Shown: positions 1 to 7,507 of the stretch, in pieces
How the letters are laid out: each line of letters begins with the position of its first letter
Position numbering within the stretch: the stretch's first letter is position 1
Assembly: GCA_945903675.1 (NCBI GenBank)
Contig: CAMDOP010000035.1
Location: forward strand, 1 to 16,666
Reading direction: 5' to 3'
Length of the DNA: 16,666 bases
DNA from: Crenothrix polyspora
Lineage (GTDB): Bacteria; Pseudomonadota; Gammaproteobacteria; Methylococcales; Methylomonadaceae
Position numbers and translations under genes: made by a program
Notes under the pieces: model-generated
The model's database searches: none
What the model was told of the DNA's origin: nothing
What the model saw: the letters and a program-made list of their open reading frames with translations, nothing else

Positions 1-141
1 TCAGGGTCATTGCTTAATTTAACTGTGAGCTGTTCTAAGACTAAAAGCTGCATATTATGTCATGTTTAGCTTATTTATACTCGTTGAAATGACATTTGGT
101 GGCAGCTCTTGTAATCTTCGGACAAAAAGAAATTTAAAGGG

Positions 142-158
142 GATACTTAACAAGTATC
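142..158. other. Short perfect hairpin in non-coding DNA
   Basis: GATACTT (142-148) and AAGTATC (152-158) form a 7-bp stem with an AAC loop. No T-run follows on either strand, so it is not a convincing terminator. It could be a protein-binding palindrome. The rest of 1-297 shows no gene or recognisable element. Confidence 0.35.
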
Positions 159-297
159 TGATATCGTAAATTATTTAACTTGAGCATCAAATTGAGTTAA
201 TAGCGAAGCTGTTTTTCTGCGAGTAAGGCCGTTGTTTGATCTATAGAGCCTACTGTTTTCATAGTGTTTAGGAATGATGCTATAGCTAGCCAAAAAA

Positions 298-516
298 AAG
301 GAATTACGGCGGCTAGAGTGAAAAACTGACTTAGTAGCTGAAGCTAACGATGACTACGGCGAAAAGTCGAGTCGGTAGGTTAAAGAGCACAGTGGCTATG
401 ACGAAAGCCAACTGGATAGGCGAAAGTACAAGGTGACTAGACGAATTGTAGGTACGGTAGATGAAAGAATAGTACGACTAGGACGACTAGAATGAATAGT
501 CGACAGGCTAGAGTGC
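298..516. repeat. Degenerate tandem array, 20-21-bp period
   Basis: Units start at about 317, 337, 358, 379, 400, 419, 440, 460 and 482, and successive starts are 19-22 bp apart. A unit typically opens with a GRYGAAAG-like motif (GGCGAAAA at 358, GACGAAAG at 400, GGCGAAAG at 419, GATGAAAG at 460) and closes with CTA, GTA or ATA. The 10-mer GGCTAGAGTG occurs near both ends (311-320 and 507-516). The plus strand is G/A-rich. Indels of one base between units break any reading frame, so it is not a coding heptad repeat. Function is unknown. A period of about two helical turns suggests phased protein binding or DNA bending (inference). Confidence 0.6.
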
Positions 517-601
517 CATTTTCAGAGTACCCTCGTAGCTATTGATAAGAGCCAGAATAAACCATGCTTAAAGCTTACTTTGACTCTAGTTCAAATAGTT
601 T

Positions 602-619
602 AATAATAAACTTATTATT
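602..619. terminator. AT-only hairpin across the stop codon of the 615-1097 gene
   Basis: AATAATAA (602-609) pairs with TTATTATT (612-619), and the structure overlaps the TAA stop of the minus-strand gene. With no G or C in the stem, it would be a weak terminator. It may instead only stabilise the mRNA 3' end. Confidence 0.3.
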
Positions 620-1097
620 TACGGACTCCAGCAGAAGGATCAGGCGTATCTAAAATACGATTGAGCATGTTAGTTTGTTGTGAAACTCTATCAGCTTGAG
701 TTAAGTCAATCATGGCTTTAAGACCTGAAAAACGATCCTCTGCTTCTTTTAATAGCTCTGTTGCTTTAACCATATCACCCTCTTTTACTGCGCTGCGGGC
801 TTTCTTTAAAGAGTCATTTGCACGATTACGATTACGGTCAACTTTATCATTAGCATTGATTTCTTTGCTGGTTGCTAATGCTTCTTTAATGTTATCTATA
901 ATAGCTTCATCGCCAGACTTACTAGTAATTGCTTTCATTGCTTCATTAACTTGAACGATAGTTGCGTCTATGCCTTCCGCTGCTGTCATTCTGTTGTACA
1001 TGCAAGCCATACCTAAACAAACGTCAGCAGTAGCCGAAAAAGACCCTAAAGAAAGTGCTAGTGTGGCTACAACGGCAGTGCTTTTTAATAATTTCAT
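615..1097 (-). CDS. Small exported helical protein of unknown function
   Basis: I do not recognise the family. The 160-residue product has a clear Sec signal peptide: MKLLK, a hydrophobic stretch at about 8-20, and a likely cleavage after an A-T-A motif near residue 24. The mature part of about 136 residues looks almost entirely alpha-helical and charged, with an Arg/Asn-rich stretch near 88-94 and helices at about 40-75, 92-122 and 125-150. Two cysteines (C27 and C32, in a CLGMAC motif) sit right after the cleavage site and could form a disulfide in the periplasm. There is no lipobox and no CXXCH haem motif. A GAGG ribosome site lies about 11 bases upstream of the ATG. The gene is divergent from the universal stress gene, with 358 bp between them, and flanks a repeat array. 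Confidence 0.8.
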   Translation of the reverse strand: MKLLKSTAVVATLALSLGSFSATADVCLGMACMYNRMTAAEGIDATIVQVNEAMKAITSKSGDEAIIDNIKEALATSKEINANDKVDRNRNRANDSLKKARSAVKEGDMVKATELLKEAEDRFSGLKAMIDLTQADRVSQQTNMLNRILDTPDPSAGVRK

Positions 1098-1373
1098 ATA
1101 ATATAAACCTCGTTATAGTTATTTTTATTAGGTCTGCAACTACATAGCTATAATGCCTCCTAATGAGTTACATGACAGCGTGAACTTTAGCATAACTCTT
1201 GTAAATATTAAATGAATTATACAAGCTACTGGTAAGCTTAAGGTATTTCCCTCGCGCCGAACATATTAGATTTATTTTTACGAACTATTGGAATAACTGG
1301 TTTTTTAGTGACTTCATGGATGTAGATAAATATTTCTATGGATACTGATCAATGAGGCGTGTTGGTAGGCTTG

Positions 1374-1379
1374 TATAAT
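1374..1379 (+). promoter_or_regulatory. Candidate -10 box upstream of the universal stress gene
   Basis: A perfect TATAAT lies 76 bp upstream of the start codon. No good -35 hexamer sits 16-18 bp further upstream, so an activator may be needed. The rest of the 1098-1455 intergenic region between the two divergent genes shows no gene or RNA I can support. Confidence 0.45.
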
Positions 1380-1442
1380 ACCCGATATTAAATATCACTA
1401 GGCATTTGACCGACAAGTATCTTAAAATCTTTTATCCTATAG

Positions 1443-1455
1443 TGAGGTAGCCTCA
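1443..1455 (+). promoter_or_regulatory. Ribosome-binding site inside a small inverted repeat
   Basis: TGAGG (1443-1447) and CCTCA (1451-1455) are perfect arms around TAG, ending exactly before the ATG at 1456. The GAGG is the Shine-Dalgarno sequence, so the hairpin would occlude it. With a 3-nt loop and a 5-bp stem the effect may be modest. Confidence 0.45.
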
Positions 1456-1899
1456 ATGAATGATTATCAGCATATTCTATTGGCCGTAGATTTTTCTGAG
1501 CACAGTGAGTATGTAGCAGAAAAAGCTAAGTCCTTAGCTTATAAATACCAGTCTAAGTTAAGTATTATTCATGTCTTGGATAATATCCCCATGCCTGATA
1601 CAAACTATGGCACCATTATTAGTATGTATGCTGATTCTGGCTATGAGTTACTGGAAGTGGAAAAGGATAAATTAAAACAATTAGGTAGATATTTGGGAGT
1701 GGCTGTTGATCAACAACGTTTGGTTTGGGGACTTCCAAAGCAAGAAATTATTGCTTTTGCTAACGAACAACAGACTGATTTAATTGTATTAGGCTCACAC
1801 GGACGCCATGGTTTAGCTCTATTATTGGGCTCCACTGTAAATGCCGTATTGCATCATGCTATATGCGACGTCATGGCGGTTCGGTTGCCGACGCTTTAG
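1456..1899 (+). CDS. Universal stress protein, UspA superfamily
   Basis: A single-domain Usp of 147 residues, the usual length. The N-terminal strand ILLAVDFSEHS (7-17) is the typical opening, with the Asp that contacts adenine at D12. The C-terminal nucleotide loop reads GSHGRHGLALLLGS (113-126). The spacing between its second and third glycines is 8 residues rather than the 9 of the MJ0577 pattern, as I recall is common in proteobacterial homologues. It probably binds ATP as a dimer in the cytoplasm; the family modulates survival under starvation or other stress, and no specific substrate can be inferred. GAGG is placed 8 bases before the ATG. It appears monocistronic, as the next gene on this strand begins 160 bp later with its own -10 box. 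Confidence 0.93.
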   Translation: MNDYQHILLAVDFSEHSEYVAEKAKSLAYKYQSKLSIIHVLDNIPMPDTNYGTIISMYADSGYELLEVEKDKLKQLGRYLGVAVDQQRLVWGLPKQEIIAFANEQQTDLIVLGSHGRHGLALLLGSTVNAVLHHAICDVMAVRLPTL

Positions 1900-2025
1900 G
1901 TGTTTCAACATCGATATGTAATTCATACACATAAGTCGTGCAACTTCATATAATGTATCAATACATAACATGTATGAGGTGCTTTAAATTTGAGTCAGTT
2001 TTCAACGAATCAATGTACCTTGTCG

Positions 2026-2031
2026 TATAAT
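2026..2031 (+). promoter_or_regulatory. Candidate -10 box for the phosphatase gene
   Basis: A perfect TATAAT lies 28 bp upstream of the ATG at 2060. The -35 region near 2001-2008 is poor (TTCAAC-like). The remainder of 1900-2025 holds only AT-rich sequence with no clear terminator for the upstream gene. Confidence 0.45.
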
Positions 2032-2059
2032 TAAGCTTTTTTAATTCAAGGCTATCTAA

Positions 2060-2824
2060 ATGTCCATTATGCTTGCTCTGCTTGAGGACGTAGTCCGTGA
2101 AGCAGGAACGATTGCTTTAACGTATTTTAATGATTTGAAGAATGTTGAAGTCAATAAAAAAAGTCCTAGGGACTTTGTTACAGCCGCAGATGTTGCCGTT
2201 GAAGCATTTTTAAAACAGACGTTGACTGAAAAATATCCAGAGTATGGTTTTTGGGGGGAAGAAAGCGGTCAAAGTGACAATCAGACTAATCGTTGGATTG
2301 TTGATCCTATTGATGGCACGCATTCATTTTCAAGGGGGCAATATTTTTGGGCAATTAGTGTCGCTTTAGAAATTAATCAAGAATTGATAATGGGTGTAGT
2401 GTATGCCCCTGCCTTAAATGATTTTTATTGTGCGGAGCAGGGAAAAGGCGCTACTAAAAACGGACGGATTATTAGTGTTTCTTCCGTCGATAATTTAGCT
2501 GAGTCTATGGTTGCGACTGGATTTGCCTGTTTAAGGTCTTATTTGGAAGATAATAATTTACAGCGCTTTGCTAAAATTGCTCAAAACACCACTGGGCAGC
2601 GTCGATTTGGTTCAGCAGCAGTGGATTTGTGTTTGGTCGCAGATGGGCAAGTCGATGCTTTTTGGGAGCAGGAGCTTAACTTATATGATGTGGCTGCAGG
2701 GGCTTTAATTGCCAAAGAAGCTGGAGCAACACTGACAGATTTCCAAGGCAATATAGGTATTTTCCCTAAACAAATTTTAGCGACTAATGGCCTTATTTTG
2801 AATGAACTACTACTTTTGATGTAA
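2060..2824 (+). CDS. Inositol monophosphatase-family phosphatase (HisN-like)
   Basis: A 254-residue Mg-dependent, Li-sensitive-type phosphomonoesterase. The metal-binding motifs are all present: GEESG (66-70), VDPIDGTHSF (81-90, with D82 and D85 as ligands) and the C-terminal LYDVAAG (208-214, with D210 where the family usually has W-D). Substrate cannot be fixed from sequence. The SF-RG segment after IDGT and the overall length resemble the histidinol-phosphate phosphatase (HisN) branch, but SuhB-like or CysQ-like activities are alternatives. AAGG lies about 9 bases before the first ATG; a second Met at codon 4 is possible. It is convergent with spoT, with only 16 bp between the two stop codons and no visible terminator. 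Confidence 0.9.
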   Translation: MSIMLALLEDVVREAGTIALTYFNDLKNVEVNKKSPRDFVTAADVAVEAFLKQTLTEKYPEYGFWGEESGQSDNQTNRWIVDPIDGTHSFSRGQYFWAISVALEINQELIMGVVYAPALNDFYCAEQGKGATKNGRIISVSSVDNLAESMVATGFACLRSYLEDNNLQRFAKIAQNTTGQRRFGSAAVDLCLVADGQVDAFWEQELNLYDVAAGALIAKEAGATLTDFQGNIGIFPKQILATNGLILNELLLLM

Positions 2825-2840
2825 GTTGTGTAGCGTGAAC

Positions 2841-5015
2841 TTAGCCTTTAACGCGAGTGATTTTTAAAACGATAGATAATTCTTTTAAACGCCTCATGAT
2901 TTTCGCTAAATGCACGCGATCTTTAACGGTCAGGATGATTAAATCAACACAAACACTATCATCTTGGTCGACAACTGTGACATTTTCAATGTTTGATGCT
3001 TGATCAGAAATGGTTGAGGCCAACGTAGCTAAAGCGCCTCGTTGATTAAGTATTTCTATGCGTAACTCTGTAGGGAAATCATCGGCTATTTCATGACTCC
3101 ATTCAACATCTAGCCAATTAGTGTGTTTTTTGCGCGTTACTGCGCGATTTCGACATTCGTGGTGATGAACAACAATACCTTTGCCGGGATTAAAATAGCC
3201 AATAATATGATCGCCAGGAATAGGCCTGCAGCATTTAGCTAGTGTAATGACCATGCCTTCTGTGCCCTTGATAATTAAAGGCGTTTGTTGGGTATTATCA
3301 TGATCATTCAATTTAATATGCGCATTGATATCACTTTGCGTTAGCTGTTTAGCAATTAAAAAGGGCATTTTATTGCCTAGTCCAATATCTTCTAGTAACT
3401 CATTAATACTTGAAAGCTCTAAGATTTTTAGTAGGGCTTGGATTCGCTCTTCGTCAATATTTTCTAGATGTATATTCAGGGTTTTTAATTCTTTTTCTAG
3501 TAATCGTCTACCTAAGCTGATGGCTTCTTGCTGTTTAAAATGTTTTAGGTAGTTTCGAATACTGGTACGAGCTTTTACGGTGGTCACATAATTAAGCCAC
3601 TGTGGATTAGGCCTTGCCCAAGGGGCAGTAAGAATTTCAACCGTCATGCCGTTTTCTAATTTCGTTTGTAACGGTGCCAGTTGTTTATCTATGCGAGCAG
3701 AAATACAAGCATTGCCAATGTCAGTATGTACGGCATAGGCAAAATCAATTAGAGTTGCGCCTCGGGATATTTTAATGATTTTACCCTTGGGGGTGAAAAC
3801 AAAAACTTCTTGTGGAAATAGATCAACTTTTAAATTATCAATAAACTCAAGAGAATCGCCTGCTGACTTTTGTATTTCTAGTAAATCTCGCAGCCATTCA
3901 TTGGCACGAATCTGAAATTTTTCAGATTTATCGTCATCGGATTTATAAAGCCAATGAGCTGCAATGCCTGATTCTGCCATGCGGTGCATTTCGTGAGTAC
4001 GAATTTGGATTTCAATTGGTACGCCATAAGGGCCGATAACAATACTGTGTAATGATTGATAGCCATTGGCTTTAGGTAAAGCAATATAATCTTTAAATCG
4101 ACCAGGAATCGGCTTATATAAGTTATGGATAATACCCAGCACACGATAACAGGAATCTACATTGTCACAAAAAACCCGAAAAGCATAGACATCAAACACG
4201 GATGCTAAGGATAGTTTCTTAATCAGCATTTTCTGATAAATACTGTAAATGTTTTTTTCTCGTCCTGATACTTCACAGGGGAGGCACGCCTGCTCTAAGC
4301 GTTTAGTAATGGTGCTTTCAATCGTGTTGATGATTTTGCTGCGATTGCCTCTAGCTTTTTTTATAGCTTTAGTTAATACCCTATGGCGCATAGGATACAT
4401 AGCTTCAAAACTTAATTCTTCTAGTTTATGTCTGATTTTATTCATGCCTAACCGATTAGCAATCGGTGCATAAATATCTAGAGTTTCACGAGCAATGCGG
4501 CGTTTTTTTTCCGAAGGCATACTGCCCAAGGTTTGCATGTTATGGAGGCGGTCAGCTAGTTTGACTAAAATGACGCGTAAATCTTTGCCCATAGCCAAAA
4601 ACATCTTGCGAACATTTTCTGCCTGAGTTTCAGCGCGACTTTGAGATCTTCCGTCGATTTTAGTAAGCTTAGTAACGCCGTCTACTAGCTCAGCAACTTC
4701 TATACTGAACAGTTGGGTGATATCTTTTTTAGTGATGGGGGTGTCTTCAATGACATCGTGCAAAATGGCAGCCATAATGCCACTAGCATCCATGCGCATC
4801 TCGGCAAGCGTGATGGCGACGGAAACAGGGTGACATATATAGGCTTCACCACTTTTACGATATTGCCCTAGATGTGCATCTGCGCTAAATTCATAAGCAC
4901 GTATGCAATCGTTAACCTGAGCAGGGTCTAAATAGACGGATAAAGCGTCACATAAACGTGAAATCAGTTCTTCTTGAAGTCCATTTTGTGTGACGGCAAC
5001 GTCTATTTTCGACAT
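2841..5015 (-). CDS. spoT: Bifunctional (p)ppGpp synthetase/hydrolase SpoT
   Basis: Long RelA/SpoT homologue, 724 residues (E. coli SpoT is about 700). The N-terminal HD hydrolase domain is intact: H62 (CHP), H86-D87 in HDVIEDT, and D155 in LADRLHN. This argues for SpoT/Rel rather than RelA, whose hydrolase is degenerate. The synthetase domain follows (about 240-355) and carries RFKD at 306-309, the bifunctional signature where RelA has EFDD, then PKANGYQSLH. A TGS domain occupies about 402-462 (VFVFTPKG). A CCRPIPGD zinc-finger-like segment is near 595-602, and an ACT domain ends the protein (about 648-724). It starts 12 bp after the rpoZ stop, with no strong Shine-Dalgarno, so translation is probably coupled. 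It sets the stringent-response alarmone level in the cytoplasm. Confidence 0.97.
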   Translation of the reverse strand: MSKIDVAVTQNGLQEELISRLCDALSVYLDPAQVNDCIRAYEFSADAHLGQYRKSGEAYICHPVSVAITLAEMRMDASGIMAAILHDVIEDTPITKKDITQLFSIEVAELVDGVTKLTKIDGRSQSRAETQAENVRKMFLAMGKDLRVILVKLADRLHNMQTLGSMPSEKKRRIARETLDIYAPIANRLGMNKIRHKLEELSFEAMYPMRHRVLTKAIKKARGNRSKIINTIESTITKRLEQACLPCEVSGREKNIYSIYQKMLIKKLSLASVFDVYAFRVFCDNVDSCYRVLGIIHNLYKPIPGRFKDYIALPKANGYQSLHSIVIGPYGVPIEIQIRTHEMHRMAESGIAAHWLYKSDDDKSEKFQIRANEWLRDLLEIQKSAGDSLEFIDNLKVDLFPQEVFVFTPKGKIIKISRGATLIDFAYAVHTDIGNACISARIDKQLAPLQTKLENGMTVEILTAPWARPNPQWLNYVTTVKARTSIRNYLKHFKQQEAISLGRRLLEKELKTLNIHLENIDEERIQALLKILELSSINELLEDIGLGNKMPFLIAKQLTQSDINAHIKLNDHDNTQQTPLIIKGTEGMVITLAKCCRPIPGDHIIGYFNPGKGIVVHHHECRNRAVTRKKHTNWLDVEWSHEIADDFPTELRIEILNQRGALATLASTISDQASNIENVTVVDQDDSVCVDLIILTVKDRVHLAKIMRRLKELSIVLKITRVKG

Positions 5016-5027
5016 AGTTAGCGATAG

Positions 5028-5267
5028 TTAGAACATTGGATTGTGGTCATGGCTTTCGCCGACACGATGTAGTAAATTGATGTTTTCAGTTGTAACGTGG
5101 CCAGCTGCTATTTCGCGCAAGGCAAGAACAGTATCTTTATCTTTGCCGCGTGGCAAAAACTCAGTTGCTCCATGACTTAGTTGGCGAGCTCTTGTGCTCG
5201 CCAATAGTACCAATTTGAAACGGTTTTCTACGTGTTCTAAACAATCTTCGATGGTAATTCTTGCCAT
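5028..5267 (-). CDS. rpoZ: RNA polymerase omega subunit
   Basis: 79 residues, near the usual 80-91. The N-terminus MARITIEDCLEHVENRF and the following LVLLASTRARQL are the conserved omega core that chaperones beta-prime and forms part of the ppGpp site 1 pocket in gammaproteobacteria. AGG is placed about 7 bases before the ATG. It is the first gene of a two-gene unit with spoT, so an alarmone enzyme is linked to a polymerase subunit that binds its product. In E. coli the guanylate kinase gene gmk precedes rpoZ. Here pgk lies upstream instead, separated by 177 bp that carries its own promoter-like signals. Confidence 0.97.
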   Translation of the reverse strand: MARITIEDCLEHVENRFKLVLLASTRARQLSHGATEFLPRGKDKDTVLALREIAAGHVTTENINLLHRVGESHDHNPMF

Positions 5268-5292
5268 TTTTAAACCTAGGTAAGTGAAAAGT

Positions 5293-5317
5293 TATCTGTC
5301 TGTTGCGCAAACAGATA
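5293..5317 (-). promoter_or_regulatory. Hairpin in the rpoZ leader
   Basis: TATCTGT (5293-5299) and ACAGATA (5311-5317) form a 7-bp stem. An alternative pairing CTGTT/AACAG exists within it. It lies 26 bp before the rpoZ start, in the probable 5' untranslated region. No T-run follows. Confidence 0.4.
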
Positions 5318-5324
5318 GGGATCT

Positions 5325-5353
5325 AAGGTACAAGGTACAGACTGCGAGGTCAA
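5325..5353 (-). promoter_or_regulatory. Candidate rpoZ-spoT promoter
   Basis: On the minus strand, TTGACC (5353-5348, 5 of 6 to consensus) is followed after 17 bp by TACCTT (5330-5325), a poor -10. The spacing is ideal and the position fits, but the weak -10 keeps confidence low. Confidence 0.33.
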
Positions 5354-5357
5354 GATG

Positions 5358-5376
5358 TAAAGCTGATACAGCTTTA
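5358..5376. terminator. Hairpin between pgk and rpoZ
   Basis: TAAAGCTG (5358-5365) and CAGCTTTA (5369-5376) form a perfect 8-bp stem with a 3-nt loop, 69 bp beyond the pgk stop. No U-rich tail follows on the minus strand, so termination of pgk transcription is only a possibility. Confidence 0.4.
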
Positions 5377-5444
5377 TTATGATATCGGCTAAAAGCTTAA
5401 TGGATTAAAGATTTCAGCCTCTACTACCTCACTGAGTGATATTT

Positions 5445-6617
5445 TTAACTGCGTGATTTTAATATAGCTACGGCAGGAAGTTCTTTGCCTTCAAGAAACT
5501 CAAGAAAGGCTCCGCCGCCCGTAGAGGTGTAAGAAACCTTGTCATTAATATTATATTTGTCGATTGCGGCAAGCGTATCGCCACCGCCTGCAATAGAAAA
5601 AGCACTACTTTCGGCAATAGCTGTAGCTAGTGTTTGTGTACCATGGCTAAATTGCTCAATTTCAAATACACCTACTGGGCCATTCCAAACGATAGTGCCA
5701 GCTGATTTTATTAATTCAGCATATAGTTTTGCAGTATCAGGGCCTATGTCCAAAATTAAATCATCGTCTTCTACGTCGGCAACCTTCTTAATGGTAGCAA
5801 TTGCGGTATCAGAAAATTCTTTGGCGCAAACTACATCAACAGGAATTGGAATATCGGAACCTGCTTTTTTTGCAGCAGCAATTAAGCGTTGTGCTTCGGG
5901 TATTAAATCAGCTTCATATAGTGACTTTCCAACTGGAAACCCTGCAGCAGCAATGAAAGTATTGGCAATACCACCGCCAACTATGAGCTGATCTACTTTT
6001 TCTGAAAGAGACTCTAGTACTGTTAATTTAGTTGAGACTTTAGATCCACCGACGATAGCAAGTAAAGGTTTAGCGGGTGTTTCAAGTGCTTTGCCTAGCG
6101 CATCAAGTTCGCTAGCTAATAAAGGTCCAGCGCAAGCAATAGGCGCAAATTTAGCTACACTGTGTGTTGACGCTTGAGCTCTATGCGCAGTACCGAAGGC
6201 ATCCATAACAAAGATGTCGCATAAGGCTGCCATTTTTTGGCCTAAAGCATCGTTGTTTTTTTCTTCGCCATTATTAAAGCGTACGTTTTCGCAGAGTACA
6301 ACTTCACCTGGTGCGATAGTAATACCTTCAAGCCATTCTTTTTCTAAACGAACTGGCTTTCCAAGCAACTTGGCTAGTTGATCAGCAACAGGCTTTAAAG
6401 AAGAGGCTTCATCATATTGACCTTCAACAGGTCGACCTAAATGTGATAAAAGCATAACCGCAGCACCTGCAGCTAAAGCAATTTCAATGGTTGGGACACT
6501 GGCTTGTATACGAAGATCGCTAGTTACGACGCCATTTTTAACGGGTACGTTTAAATCTTGGCGAATTAATACACGTTTTCCTGATAAATCCAGATCAACC
6601 ATTCTTTGTATCGACAT
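5445..6617 (-). CDS. pgk: Phosphoglycerate kinase
   Basis: 390 residues, full length. It interconverts 1,3-bisphosphoglycerate plus ADP with 3-phosphoglycerate plus ATP in glycolysis, gluconeogenesis or the Calvin cycle. Seen: RVLIRQDLNVP (15-25) and SHLGRP (58-63) of the basic-patch substrate site, VMDAFGTAHR (137-146), GGSKVSTK (190-197), WNGPVGVFE (311-319) and the nucleotide-loop motif GGGDT (344-348) in the C-terminal lobe. It is preceded 55 bp upstream by the peroxiredoxin-like gene on the same strand. Unlike many gammaproteobacteria, gap, fba, pyk or tkt are not adjacent within this window. Start ATG has only a weak GAGA-type ribosome site. Confidence 0.98.
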   Translation of the reverse strand: MSIQRMVDLDLSGKRVLIRQDLNVPVKNGVVTSDLRIQASVPTIEIALAAGAAVMLLSHLGRPVEGQYDEASSLKPVADQLAKLLGKPVRLEKEWLEGITIAPGEVVLCENVRFNNGEEKNNDALGQKMAALCDIFVMDAFGTAHRAQASTHSVAKFAPIACAGPLLASELDALGKALETPAKPLLAIVGGSKVSTKLTVLESLSEKVDQLIVGGGIANTFIAAAGFPVGKSLYEADLIPEAQRLIAAAKKAGSDIPIPVDVVCAKEFSDTAIATIKKVADVEDDDLILDIGPDTAKLYAELIKSAGTIVWNGPVGVFEIEQFSHGTQTLATAIAESSAFSIAGGGDTLAAIDKYNINDKVSYTSTGGGAFLEFLEGKELPAVAILKSRS

Positions 6618-6672
6618 ATTTTATGCTCTCGGTGTGTTTGTGATGTAAAGTTTTAGCTTATTGCGGTGGTGC

Positions 6673-7224
6673 TTATTTCCATTTAATGGAACAACCCATG
6701 CTAGGGATTTGGTCTTGTGGCCCTTGGCCGGTTTGGGCTATCAATTTCATAGCTTCAAATAAATCACGACGAGTGTCTGCTGGCGCAGTCTCTTTACGAC
6801 TCGCATCAAGCCGACCTCGGTATTGCAATTCAAAGTTGGCATTATAGCCAAAAAAATCGGGTGTACAGACGGCATTGTAATGTTTAGCGATGGCTTGGCT
6901 TTCATCAAATAAATAAGGAAAGCTAAAATTCATGCGCTGGGCGAATAATTTCATATTCTCGAATGAATCGTCAGGGTAATCAGTTGGATCATTAGACATA
7001 ATAGCAACAGTTTCAATGCCGAACTGCTTCAGTTCTAAGGCATCTCTAACGATTCTATCTTGTACCGCTTTAACATAAGGGCAATGATTACAGATAAACA
7101 TAATCAACAAGCCTTGTTCACCCATACATTCTTGTAACGACCAAGTGTGTCCGTCAACGCCGGGTAGAGTAAAGTCAATTGCTTTTATGCCGAAGTCACA
7201 GACTGGCGTTTCTAGTGATACCAT
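6673..7224 (-). CDS. Peroxiredoxin-like thioredoxin-fold protein
   Basis: 183-residue thioredoxin-fold protein of the cytoplasmic AhpC/TSA-like group that carries CNHCP (C45 and C48), followed by YVKAVQDR. That CXXC is at the end of the first beta strand, where redox-active cysteines lie in thioredoxins. The N-terminal F-x-LPGVDG-x-x-WSL stretch (18-30) is typical of peroxiredoxin and TlpA folds. No signal peptide is present, so it probably acts in the cytoplasm as a thiol reductase or peroxidase; substrate unknown. Two more cysteines (near 118 and 178) could resolve. GAGGT is placed 6-7 bases before the ATG. It is likely first in a transcription unit with pgk. Confidence 0.85.
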   Translation of the reverse strand: MVSLETPVCDFGIKAIDFTLPGVDGHTWSLQECMGEQGLLIMFICNHCPYVKAVQDRIVRDALELKQFGIETVAIMSNDPTDYPDDSFENMKLFAQRMNFSFPYLFDESQAIAKHYNAVCTPDFFGYNANFELQYRGRLDASRKETAPADTRRDLFEAMKLIAQTGQGPQDQIPSMGCSIKWK

Positions 7225-7291
7225 TTTTTACCTCATCATCTAAGTGTATTTGTGGAACGAGTGCGACTAGGTTGCTTACAAAATGCTGATC

Positions 7292-7320
7292 ATTATACAT
7301 AAATAAGCCGGCATCGTCAT
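7292..7320 (-). promoter_or_regulatory. Candidate promoter for the peroxiredoxin-like gene and pgk
   Basis: On the minus strand, a perfect TATAAT (7297-7292) sits about 68 bp before the ATG. A TGACG-containing -35-like hexamer lies 17-18 bp upstream, near 7315-7320. Confidence 0.45.
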
Positions 7321-7343
7321 GCTTGGGAAGCATGATTTTTATT
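7317..7343 (+). terminator. Terminator-like hairpin with T-run, plus strand
   Basis: TCATGCTT (7317-7324), loop GGG, AAGCATGA (7328-7335), then TTTTTATT. The form is that of an intrinsic terminator reading on the plus strand, yet no plus-strand gene precedes it in this window. It would stop antisense transcription over the peroxiredoxin-like gene or end a short RNA. It also overlaps the -35 region of the minus-strand promoter. The rest of 7344-7500 shows nothing I can assign. Confidence 0.5.
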
Positions 7344-7507
7344 AAATAAGTTGACGTCAGTAGAAGAATATTGATGTTTGTTTAGGTTATATGTTTTTTA
7401 AAGCTAGGAAACCTTGATGCTCAAGCGTCTTTTAGCTGATGCTTACATTAAGAATTAAAATGATAGAGAGACTTTGGGTAGAACAAGAAGATAAATCAAT
7501 CGGGTGT

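Noticed and set aside
298..516. Plasmid-type iteron origin
   Set aside because: A 20-21-bp period fits iterons, but the units are too degenerate, there is no rep gene, DnaA box cluster or partition gene, and the neighbours are chromosomal.
2841..5015. RelA rather than SpoT
   Set aside because: The HD hydrolase motif is intact, RFKD is present instead of EFDD, and rpoZ is adjacent.
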